A stretch of 64,000 nucleotides of DNA from Xanthobacteraceae bacterium (GTDB lineage: Bacteria > Pseudomonadota > Alphaproteobacteria > Rhizobiales > Xanthobacteraceae): contig JARLJA010000195.1 in assembly GCA_031291445.1 (NCBI GenBank), positions 1 through 64,000 on the forward strand. Reading direction: 5' to 3'. The notes beneath the pieces were generated by a model, which made no database searches, was not told where the DNA came from, and saw only the letters and a program-made list of their open reading frames with translations. Position 1 is the stretch's first letter, and every line of letters starts with the position of its first letter. A program made the position numbers and the translations under genes. Positions 9,351 to 16,865 of the stretch are shown here, in pieces.

Positions 9351-9426
9351 GTAGGGCGGGTGAGCCGAAGGCGTCACCCGCCGCGTTGGTGAAAACGGCG
9401 CAATACGCTTCGCTATTGCGCCCTAC
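9351..9426. repeat. REP/BIME-like palindromic repeat, copy 1
   Basis: A 76-bp element bounded by GTAGGGC and GCCCTAC, which pair with each other. Inside are two hairpins: GGCGGGTGA with TCACCCGCC, and GGCGCAATA with TATTGCGCC. It can fold as a three-way junction. A close relative is at 11023-11101, and similar elements are common in intergenic DNA of this bacterial group (from memory). Confidence 0.8.
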
Positions 9427-9458
9427 CCGCTGCCGCCGCGAGCCGCCCCCTCGAAACG

Positions 9459-10262
9459 CTACCGCCCCTCGCCGTCGATCTGCCGGCCCATCAGCGCGAT
9501 CGCCTGCTGATAGACCGACGCCGCGTTCCAGGCCTGGATCGCGGCGAAATTGGCTTCGCCGGGCTGGTAGCCGGCGCCGGCCTGCCAGCCGTGGGCTTTC
9601 AGAAAATTCGCCGTCGAACTGAGCGAATTGGCGGCGACGTCGAGATTGCCGGTGCCGTAGGCGAGGATGTTCTTCGGCATGAACTGGGTCTGCCCGACCT
9701 CGCCGTGCATGGAGCCGCGGGTGCTGCCCGACAGCACGCCGCGGTCGACCAGGGTCAGCGCGGCGTAGAGCTGCTCGGTGAAGAACTCCGGGCGGCGGCA
9801 GTCGTAGGCCAGCGTGGCGATCGACGACAGCATGTTCTGGTTGCCGTGCTGGCTGCCGAAGCCGGTCTCCATGCCCCAGATCGCGATCAGCGGCCCGGGC
9901 GGAACGCCGTAGCGCTGCTGGATCGAGGCGAACAATGCCCCCTGGGATTGCTTGAGCGAGCGGCCCCGGGCGACGATGGTGGAAGCTCCGCGCTTGGCGA
10001 GAAACTGGTCGAGCGACAGGCTGAAGCTGCGCTGGCCGCGGTCGGCGGCAATCGTCGCGCTGGCGTAATTGGTGTGCATCAGGGCCGCGATAGCCGAGGC
10101 GCCGATGCCCTTGGCCCGCGCCTCCTCGGCGAACTGCCCCTTCCACGCCTCGAAACCGGCCGGACCGCTGCCGCACTGCGCGGCGTTCGCGCGCATCCCT
10201 CCGCATGCCAGCAGCACCAGAGCCGCCAGCGCCGCCGATACCACACCCCTGCCCTTGCTCAT
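9459..10262 (-). CDS. Lytic murein transglycosylase (SLT_2/MltB type)
   Basis: Periplasmic enzyme that cleaves peptidoglycan glycan strands to 1,6-anhydro-muropeptides. The 267-residue protein starts MSKGRGVVSAAL with a signal peptide ending near MRANA. The MltB-type fold shows RYGVPPGPLIAIWGMETGFG, containing the catalytic Glu in WGMETGFG, followed by TLAYDCRRPEFF and GEVGQTQFMP. The ATG at 10262 is preferred to upstream starts because AAAGGAG lies 7-8 bases before it and the signal peptide begins there. No peptidoglycan-binding domain follows. The nitroreductase gene lies 28 bp upstream on the same strand, so the two may be co-transcribed. Confidence 0.9.
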   Translation of the reverse strand: MSKGRGVVSAALAALVLLACGGMRANAAQCGSGPAGFEAWKGQFAEEARAKGIGASAIAALMHTNYASATIAADRGQRSFSLSLDQFLAKRGASTIVARGRSLKQSQGALFASIQQRYGVPPGPLIAIWGMETGFGSQHGNQNMLSSIATLAYDCRRPEFFTEQLYAALTLVDRGVLSGSTRGSMHGEVGQTQFMPKNILAYGTGNLDVAANSLSSTANFLKAHGWQAGAGYQPGEANFAAIQAWNAASVYQQAIALMGRQIDGEGR

Positions 10263-10290
10263 TCGAAACTCCTTTCGCGCACCCTGGACG

Positions 10291-10992
10291 CTAGTCATCG
10301 AAGCCGACGAACACCGCGGCCTCGTCGACCGACTTGCGACGGGACACCACGTCGTTGGCCGGGAAGCTGTCATCGGGATAGCCCATGGCGACGCAGATCA
10401 TGATAACCTGGTCGTCGGGAATGCCGGCGTGCTCGCGCACCACCGGCGACTGCATGATGCCCTGGCTGTTGATCACGCAGCCCAGGCCCCGCGACCAGGC
10501 CGCGTTGACGAGGGCATTGGTCACCGCGCCACAGTCGAACGGGCCGATGTCGCCGCCATGGATCGAGCGGTCGTAGGTCACCACGATCGAGACCGGCGCA
10601 TCGAACTGGCGGAAGCCGCGCAGCACCCAGTCCGTGCGCTTGTCCTGGTCGTGGCGCTCGATGCCCATGGCGGCAAACAGCTGCTTGGCGATCTCGATCT
10701 GGCGCTCGCGGTGCACGCCGCCATAGTCGCCGTGCATGCGAAACTCGCGCGACGACGGCACGCCGGCGAGGTTGCGCTCGACGTTGCCCTGGCGGATGCG
10801 GTCGAGCGGCGCGCCGGTCACCACATGAAAATGCCACGGCTGGGTGTTCAGCGATGACGGCGCGCGCATGGCAAGGCCGATGATCTCTTTGATCAGCGCC
10901 TTCGGCACCGGTTTGGGGGTGAAGCCGCGGATGCTGCGGCGCCCGAGGACGACATCGTCGAAGGTCGGTGCCGGGCGGGTCGAGGTTTCCAT
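10291..10992 (-). CDS. Nitroreductase-family FMN oxidoreductase
   Basis: A 233-residue NAD(P)H-dependent flavoprotein of the nitroreductase superfamily. It has the N-terminal RRSIRGFTPKPV motif (FMN phosphate contact), APSSLNTQPWHF and a C-terminal AMGYPDDSFPAN segment. The natural substrate cannot be deduced. AGGAA lies about 8 bases before the ATG at 10992. The gene pair nitroreductase-transglycosylase is bracketed by the two copies of the palindromic repeat. Confidence 0.88.
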   Translation of the reverse strand: METSTRPAPTFDDVVLGRRSIRGFTPKPVPKALIKEIIGLAMRAPSSLNTQPWHFHVVTGAPLDRIRQGNVERNLAGVPSSREFRMHGDYGGVHRERQIEIAKQLFAAMGIERHDQDKRTDWVLRGFRQFDAPVSIVVTYDRSIHGGDIGPFDCGAVTNALVNAAWSRGLGCVINSQGIMQSPVVREHAGIPDDQVIMICVAMGYPDDSFPANDVVSRRKSVDEAAVFVGFDD

Positions 10993-11022
10993 CAATTGGT
11001 TCCTGTGCAGCTAAGGATCGTC

Positions 11023-11101
11023 GTGGGGCGGGTGAACCGAAGGCGTAACCCGTCATATGTGCGAAGGCGGCGCAATACGCTTCTTCGCGATTGCGCCCTA
11101 C
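11023..11101. repeat. REP/BIME-like palindromic repeat, copy 2
   Basis: A 79-bp relative of the element at 9351-9426, with the same order of arms (GGGGCGGGTGA ... AACCCG, then GGCGCAAT ... ATTGCGCC, ending CCCTAC). The first hairpin has several mismatches and the second loop is longer, so this copy is more diverged. Confidence 0.75.
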
Positions 11102-11283
11102 TCAGTCCCCGCGAGAGTGGCATGGACGCTGGCGGCCGGACAAGCCGGCCCGGCGCAGGACGTGCGCGCCCGGCTCCTGCGGCGGGTGCAGCCGCACCGG
11201 CGCGAATCGGGCAATCTTCACCCCGGGTCCTGGCGTTCTGGCGCGCGCTCGCCATATCGCTCTCGATCAAGGAGGCGCCGGTC

Positions 11284-12267
11284 ATGATCGCACCCGACGG
11301 CAACGCCGCCAGCACCATCGCGCTGCTCGGCATTCCGGTCGACCTCGGCGCCTCGGTGCGCGGCACCCTGATGGGCCCCGCCGCGCTGCGCACCGCCGGT
11401 CTCGGCGGCGTGCTGGAGGATCTCGGCTACGACGTGGCGGACTACGGCGACCTGCTGGAGCGCGATCTGGTGTGGACCGACGACCCGCCTCCCGCCAACA
11501 CCAAACACTACCGCGAGGTCCAGGCCTGGACCCGGGCGACCGCGCAAAAGTCCTTCGAGATGGCGCGCTCCGGCGCGGTGCCGGTGTTCCTGGGCGGCGA
11601 CCACAGCCTCACCATGGGCTCGGTGGTCGGCGTGGCGCGGCACTGGCAGCTGCAGGACCGCCAGCTCAGCGTGCTGTGGTTCGACGCCCATGCCGACTAC
11701 AACACGCCGCAGACCACCGAATCGCAGAACATGCACGGCATGTCGGCGGCCTTCCTGTGCGGTGAACCGGGCCTGGAGGGCCTGATCGCCGGCGTGGCGC
11801 GGCCGCCGCTGCGCCCCGACGCCCTGCACCTGTTCGGGGTGCGCTCGATCGACCGCGAGGAAAAGCAGGTGATCCGCGACCGCGGCATCAACGTGGTCGA
11901 CATGCGCCAGATCGACCGCTTTGGCGTGGTCGACGTGGTTCAGAAGATCCTCGAGACCGTCAAGGCCCGGAACCACCTGCTGCACCTGTCCTTCGACCTC
12001 GACGTGCTGGATCCCGAGGCCGCCCCCGGCGTCGGAACCATCGTTCCCGGCGGCATCACCTACCGGGAGGCCCACCTGGTGATGGAGATGCTGCACGATT
12101 CCGGGCTCGTCGCCTCGGTCGACGTGGTCGAGCTCAACCCCTTCCTCGACGACCGCGGCCGCACCGCGCGCGCCGCCGTCGAACTGATCGGCAGCCTGTT
12201 CGGCCGGCAGATCACCGAGCGGCCGACCCCGACCAACGCCATCGTCGCGCCCGAGGACGACGACTGA
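11284..12267 (+). CDS. rocF: Arginase
   Basis: Mn-dependent hydrolysis of arginine to ornithine and urea. The 327-residue protein has the ureohydrolase metal motifs GGDHS, FDAHADYNTP and SFDLDVLDP, plus GGITYREAH and VDVVELNP. The asparagine after DAHADY fits arginase rather than agmatinase. AAGGAGG lies 8 bases before the ATG at 11284, which rules out the longer upstream open frame. Other urea or proline genes are not adjacent. serA follows after about 95 bp on the same strand. Confidence 0.93.
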   Translation: MIAPDGNAASTIALLGIPVDLGASVRGTLMGPAALRTAGLGGVLEDLGYDVADYGDLLERDLVWTDDPPPANTKHYREVQAWTRATAQKSFEMARSGAVPVFLGGDHSLTMGSVVGVARHWQLQDRQLSVLWFDAHADYNTPQTTESQNMHGMSAAFLCGEPGLEGLIAGVARPPLRPDALHLFGVRSIDREEKQVIRDRGINVVDMRQIDRFGVVDVVQKILETVKARNHLLHLSFDLDVLDPEAAPGVGTIVPGGITYREAHLVMEMLHDSGLVASVDVVELNPFLDDRGRTARAAVELIGSLFGRQITERPTPTNAIVAPEDDD

Positions 12268-12363
12268 ATGGTGACGACGGCGCCGCTTGCCAATCCGGCG
12301 CCGCCGTGACAGCACAGATCCGGAAAACCGCTCTCTGACGCTTCTCCTGCCGGGACCACCGCC

Positions 12364-13605
12364 ATGCCTCGCCTGTCGCTGCCCAAACACAAGATCCGCG
12401 TCCTCCTGCTCGAAGGCGTCAACGACAGCGCCGTCGCGCTGTTTGCCGACAGCGGCTATTCCTCGGTGGAGCGGTTGCCGAAGGCGCTCGACGCGGCAGC
12501 GCTGAAGGAGGCGGTCAAGGGCGTCCATCTGCTCGGCATCCGCTCCCGCAGCAACGTCACCGAGGAGATCCTGGACGCCGCCGACCGGCTGCTCGCGGTC
12601 GGCTGCTTCTCGGTCGGCACCAACCAGATCGACCTCGACGCCGCGCGGCGTCGCGGCGTGCCGGTGTTCAACGCCCCGTTCTCCAATACCCGCAGCGTCG
12701 CCGAACTCACCATCGGGGAAATCGTCATGCTGCTGCGCCGGATCTTCCCGCGCTCGGTGGCGGCCCACGCCGGCCAGTGGGACAAGTCGGCGGCCGGCAG
12801 CCGCGAGGTCCGCGGCAAGACGCTCGGCATCGTCGGCTACGGCAATATCGGCTCGCAGCTTTCGACGCTCGCCGAGGCCATGGGCATGCGGGTCATTTTC
12901 TTCGACCTGACCGACAAGCTCCGCCACGGCAATACCGAGCCGGTGCCGGGCCTCGACGAACTGCTGGCGTCGAGCGACATCGTCTCGCTGCACGTCCCCG
13001 AGACGCCGCAGACCGCCGGCATGATCGGCGCCCGCGAGATCGGCCTGATGAGGAAGGACGCGCTCCTGATCAACAACAGCCGCGGCACCGTCGTCGACCT
13101 CGAGGCGCTGGCCGCCGCGCTGACTGCGGGACATCTCGCCGGCGCCGCGGTCGATGTGTTTCCCGTCGAGCCCGCGTCCAATGCCGACCGGTTCTCGTCG
13201 CCGCTGCAGGGCCTCCCCAACGTCATCCTCACGCCCCACATCGGCGGCTCGACCGAGGAGGCCCAGGACCGCATCGGCACCGAGGTCGCCCGCAAGCTGA
13301 TCGAATATTCCGACGTCGGATCCACCCTCGGCGCCGTCAACTTCCCCCAGGTCCAGCTGCCGCCGCGCCCCAGCGGCACCCGCTTCATCCACGTCCATGG
13401 CGACGTGCCGGGCGTGATGGGCAAGCTCAACGACATCGTCTCCGCCCACGGCATCAACATCGCCGCCCAGTATCTGCAGACCGACGGCGGCATCGGCTAC
13501 GTGGTGCTGGAGACCGACGGCGGCGACGGCGACGCTGAAGGCGTGCTGGCCAAGATGCGCGCGGTGCCGGGCACCATCCGCGCCAGGCTGCTCTACGAAC
13601 CCTGA
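12364..13605 (+). CDS. serA: D-3-phosphoglycerate dehydrogenase
   Basis: First step of serine synthesis: NAD-dependent oxidation of 3-phosphoglycerate. At 413 residues this is the short, E. coli-like form. It has an N-terminal catalytic part, a Rossmann fold with GIVGYGNIGSQ (about residues 157-167), the active-site Arg in INNSRGTVVD, His in LTPHIGGSTEEAQ, and a C-terminal ACT domain beginning FIHVHGDVPGVMGKLN that normally binds serine for feedback inhibition. The start MPRLSLPKHKIRVLLLEGV matches the family N-terminus. Confidence 0.95.
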   Translation: MPRLSLPKHKIRVLLLEGVNDSAVALFADSGYSSVERLPKALDAAALKEAVKGVHLLGIRSRSNVTEEILDAADRLLAVGCFSVGTNQIDLDAARRRGVPVFNAPFSNTRSVAELTIGEIVMLLRRIFPRSVAAHAGQWDKSAAGSREVRGKTLGIVGYGNIGSQLSTLAEAMGMRVIFFDLTDKLRHGNTEPVPGLDELLASSDIVSLHVPETPQTAGMIGAREIGLMRKDALLINNSRGTVVDLEALAAALTAGHLAGAAVDVFPVEPASNADRFSSPLQGLPNVILTPHIGGSTEEAQDRIGTEVARKLIEYSDVGSTLGAVNFPQVQLPPRPSGTRFIHVHGDVPGVMGKLNDIVSAHGINIAAQYLQTDGGIGYVVLETDGGDGDAEGVLAKMRAVPGTIRARLLYEP

Positions 13606-13651
13606 TCCGCGGGCCGGCGCGCCGGCCCCGCAAGCCGCGGGAGACCGCCCC

Positions 13652-14032
13652 ATGATCGACCACGTCTCCATCGCCGTGCGCGATCTTGCCGCCAGCGCCG
13701 CGCTCTACGAGACCATCCTGGCGCCTCTCCAACTCACCCCGCTGGTGACGCGCGAGGCCACGATCGGCTTCGGCAGGCGCTATCCGGAATTCTGGCTGAA
13801 CCTGCGCGCCGACCTGCCGCGCGTAGCGGAGGACACCGGCATCCACATCTGCCTGCGCGCCCCCGACGAGGCGGCGGTGCGCGACTTCCACCGCCTCGCG
13901 CTGGAGCGGGGCTGCACCACCGCCGGCGATCCCGGCCCGCGCCGGGCCGCCATGACCAGCTATTTCGGAGCCTTCATCTTCGACCTCGATGGCAACAAGA
14001 TCGAGGCGGTCAATTTCCCGGCCAGGGCCTAG
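13652..14032 (+). CDS. VOC-family (glyoxalase/bleomycin-resistance-like) protein
   Basis: A 126-residue single-domain vicinal-oxygen-chelate protein. It begins MIDHVSIAVRDLAAS with the typical metal-binding His and ends FIFDLDGNKIEAV, the usual C-terminal Glu motif. The substrate is unknown. It lies 46 bp after serA on the same strand and may be read through from it. Confidence 0.85.
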   Translation: MIDHVSIAVRDLAASAALYETILAPLQLTPLVTREATIGFGRRYPEFWLNLRADLPRVAEDTGIHICLRAPDEAAVRDFHRLALERGCTTAGDPGPRRAAMTSYFGAFIFDLDGNKIEAVNFPARA

Positions 14033-14276
14033 CGACATCAATCCTTGCGCCGCCCGGACAACGCGTCCATTTGCGGCGCGCGCGCGGGCCCCTTCGCGCG
14101 CCGCGACCGCCGACGCGTGCGCCGGGCGGGCCCTGCGGCATCCCCGGCGCAGCTCGCCACGTCCGGTTCAATCGCGCCGAAGCCCATTTAATCGAAACAA
14201 TCCCGACTTTCGTCGAGCTTCCGTCCCCCGGACGACGCCGGGCGGTCGATTGACACGAGGCCATGTTCTGCTAGCG

Positions 14277-14296
14277 TTATATTTTATAGAATATAA
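14277..14296. promoter_or_regulatory. AT-rich inverted repeat before the PEP-CTERM gene
   Basis: TTATATT-N6-AATATAA is a perfect inverted repeat in a sharply AT-rich patch 18 bases before the GTG start at 14315. TTGACA at 14250-14255 could be a -35 element. It is a promoter/operator candidate; the regulator is unknown. The rest of 14033-14276 shows nothing recognisable. Confidence 0.4.
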
Positions 14297-14314
14297 TGAA
14301 GATGGAGGCGGATC

Positions 14315-15229
14315 GTGAAAGCGATTAAATCGGCGGCACTGGCAGGCGCCGCGATCATTGCAATGAGCGCGTCCGGGCATGCCGCCGCGCTGCTCGACGT
14401 GACCGGTTCGGGCATCAACAGCGACGCCGCGGTGGCCAACGGCACCACGCTGTGGTCGCTGGTCGGCGGCGTCACGACCAGCACGCCGGCCGGCGACAAC
14501 GGCAAGAATGCGATCCTTCGCTACTATGTGGTCGCGAGCGGCAGCAGCGGTTCATCGGTGTTCTCGCTCGGCGAGATCGACCCCGCATTCGGAGGCACCG
14601 GCGCCGCTCCCTATGTCGCGTCGAACGGAAACAGCTACGCGCTCGTCGATCCCGCCGCAGGTGCGTCGGGACGCAACGTCTCGAACCTCACCAGCCTCAA
14701 CGTCGTCGCAGTGCCCGCCTTGCCGCAGGGCGCGGGAGGGCCATCGACTGGCGTCGCGCTGTCCGGCCTCGTCGCCAATCCCGGCACTTACACGCTGTCG
14801 AAACTGCAGACCAGCTTCACTCCGGTCCAGCAAACGGTGAGCGGCGACACCTATACCGGCGTCCCGCTGTGGACCTTCGTCAACCCGAGCAAGCTTGCCA
14901 GCGCGGCCAGCCAGATCGTGGTGACGTCGGGAACCGACGGCTATGAAGTGGTGCTCTCGCTCGCGGAACTGGATCCCAGCCTCGGGGGAAATCCGGCGAA
15001 CCTTCTTCCCTATGCTGACACCGGTTCGGATTTTCCGGGTGACGGCGTCGCCCGGACCATCCTGCCGCTCGACAACAAGCACGGCCGGTGGGTCTCGGAC
15101 CTCTCGAGCGTGACGGTTTCGAGCGCGGTGCCGGAGCCGTCGACCTGGGTCATGCTGCTGCTCGGCCTCGCTGGTCTCGGTGTCCTGGGCTATCGCCCGT
15201 CGCGCCCGACCGCGTCGGCCGCGGCCTGA
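14315..15229 (+). CDS. PEP-CTERM-tagged exported protein with two molybdopterin-oxidoreductase-like domains
   Basis: A 304-residue exported protein. It has a signal peptide (MKAIKSAALAGAA to SGHAA) and a C-terminal sorting tag: VPEPSTW, a hydrophobic helix, then GYRPSR. Such tags are processed by an exosortase. Between them are two related segments of about 110 residues. Each has a G-x-x-LW start, a long strand, a SLGEIDP or SLAELDP box and a closing R-x-VS-L pattern, resembling the fold of sulfite-oxidase-like molybdopterin domains. I see no cysteine in the protein, so the Mo ligand is missing. GGAGG precedes the GTG start by 6 bases. No exosortase gene is in the window. Confidence 0.75.
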   Translation: MKAIKSAALAGAAIIAMSASGHAAALLDVTGSGINSDAAVANGTTLWSLVGGVTTSTPAGDNGKNAILRYYVVASGSSGSSVFSLGEIDPAFGGTGAAPYVASNGNSYALVDPAAGASGRNVSNLTSLNVVAVPALPQGAGGPSTGVALSGLVANPGTYTLSKLQTSFTPVQQTVSGDTYTGVPLWTFVNPSKLASAASQIVVTSGTDGYEVVLSLAELDPSLGGNPANLLPYADTGSDFPGDGVARTILPLDNKHGRWVSDLSSVTVSSAVPEPSTWVMLLLGLAGLGVLGYRPSRPTASAAA

Positions 15230-15275
15230 GCGACATCGCGCCGCTGGAGCAGTGGGGAGTTGCTCTCGCTTCCCC

Positions 15276-16712
15276 CTACTCCGGCAGCATGAAGTGATCG
15301 GAGGTGCGGGTCACCTGCCCGGTCGCGACGTCGGTCGCCGACAGCGTGATCGGGGCGTCGTTGGCCGGCAGCGCGGCCTTGTCGGCCTTGACCAAAAGGC
15401 GGATCTCGCGGGTCTGGTCCTGCCCGACCTCGGCCACCAGGCGGCCATTGGCGTCGGGCTCGATGCCGGCGACCTGCAACGTCGCGCCGGGAACGCCGCT
15501 GACGTCGAGCATGAATGACCGGCTCACGCCGCTCTTGTTGAGCAGCCGGATGGTGTAGCCGTTGCGGACGCTGCCGTCGCCCAAGAGCACGGCGAGCGGG
15601 TTGCGGTCATGCAGCGCGCTGATCTGGATCGCGCTGCGGGTGGCGAGCGCGTAGACCATGATGGCTCCGACCACCGCGATGATCACGGCATAGAGCACGG
15701 TGCGCGGACGGACGATGCGATAGATCGGCTTCAGGCCGGCCTGGCGGCGCTGGCCGTTGATGTCGGTGTCGTAGGCGATCAGGCCGGTCGGCCGGTCGAT
15801 CTGCTTCATGACGGTGTCGCAGGCGTCGATGCACAGGCCGCACTGGATGCAGCCGAGCTGGATGCCGTCGCGGATGTCGACGCCGGTGGGACAGACGTTG
15901 ATGCACTGGTGGCAGTCGACGCAGTCGCCGGCGGGCTCGGCGTGGATGCGGGCCTGCTCGGCCTTCTTCACCGACATCCGCGGCTCGCCGCGGTCGCGGC
16001 GATAGGTGACGTTGAGGGCCCACTCGTCGGTCAGCGCCGCCTGGATCCGCGGCCACGGGCACATGTAGATGCAGACCTGCTCGCGGGCATGGCCGGCGAA
16101 GGTATAGGTGGTCGCGGTCAGGATGCCGATCCACAGATAGGCGATGAACGGCGCCTGGAAGGTGGCGAGTTCCTTCACCAGGGTCGGCGCATCGGCGAAA
16201 TAGAGCACCCAGGCGCCGCCGGTCCACCACGCGATCATCAGCCAGAGGAAGTGCTTGGTGGCGACGCGGCGAACATGGGTGAAGGTCAGCGGGTGCTTGT
16301 CGCCGAGGATGCGTTCACGCCGGTCGCCCTCGACCCAGCGCTCCACCGCGTAGAACAGATCGGTCCACACCGTCTGCGGGCAGGTGTAGCCGCACCAGAT
16401 CCGCCCGGCCACCGCGTTCATCAGGAACAGCGCCATGGCAGCGATGATGAGGAGCCCGGTGAAGTAATAGACCTCCTGCGGCCACAGCTCGATGAAGAAG
16501 AAGTAGAAGCGCCGGTGCGGCATGTCGACCAGCACGGCCTGGTTGGGCAGACCGGGCCCGCGGTCCCAGCGCACGAACGGCAGCAGATAATAAAGACCGA
16601 GCGTCGCCACCAGGATCGACCACTTGATGCGCCGGAACCGGCCGTGGACCGCCTGCGGATAGACCTTCTTGCGCGCCGCGTAGAGCGGGCCCTCGATGAT
16701 GGTCTCACCCAT
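15276..16712 (-). CDS. ccoG: Cytochrome c oxidase accessory protein CcoG (FixG)
   Basis: Membrane iron-sulfur protein needed to assemble cbb3-type oxidase, probably by reducing copper. The 478-residue protein has five predicted membrane segments, an RIWCGYTCPQTVWTD motif, and two ferredoxin-type cluster motifs (CVDCHQCINVCP and CIQCGLCIDACD, about residues 260-300). A periplasmic C-terminal Ig-like domain (FixG_C) ends in DHFMLPE. It is usually found with ccoNOP and fixHIS; here it is alone, so those genes must lie elsewhere if present. Confidence 0.94.
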   Translation of the reverse strand: MGETIIEGPLYAARKKVYPQAVHGRFRRIKWSILVATLGLYYLLPFVRWDRGPGLPNQAVLVDMPHRRFYFFFIELWPQEVYYFTGLLIIAAMALFLMNAVAGRIWCGYTCPQTVWTDLFYAVERWVEGDRRERILGDKHPLTFTHVRRVATKHFLWLMIAWWTGGAWVLYFADAPTLVKELATFQAPFIAYLWIGILTATTYTFAGHAREQVCIYMCPWPRIQAALTDEWALNVTYRRDRGEPRMSVKKAEQARIHAEPAGDCVDCHQCINVCPTGVDIRDGIQLGCIQCGLCIDACDTVMKQIDRPTGLIAYDTDINGQRRQAGLKPIYRIVRPRTVLYAVIIAVVGAIMVYALATRSAIQISALHDRNPLAVLLGDGSVRNGYTIRLLNKSGVSRSFMLDVSGVPGATLQVAGIEPDANGRLVAEVGQDQTREIRLLVKADKAALPANDAPITLSATDVATGQVTRTSDHFMLPE

Positions 16713-16731
16713 GGTCTTGTCCTCCGCCTTC

Positions 16732-16780
16732 GAGCATGATTCGGAAAAGTGGGTACCGGTTTTCCGAAAAGATCATGCTC
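16732..16780. repeat. Palindromic intergenic repeat (GAGCATGAT type)
   Basis: The outer arms GAGCATGAT (16732-16740) and ATCATGCTC (16772-16780) pair, as do the inner arms TCGGAAAA and TTTTCCGA. GGTACC lies in the centre. This element is very common between genes in Bradyrhizobium-like genomes (from memory). It lies just upstream of the ccoG start. Confidence 0.85.
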
Positions 16781-16865
16781 AATCAAAAACCCGCCGCCGC
16801 GCCAGGGCGCGACGCAGAATGAAAGTGACTATGCCGGATCGCCGGCTGCCCGGGTTTGACGTCGA

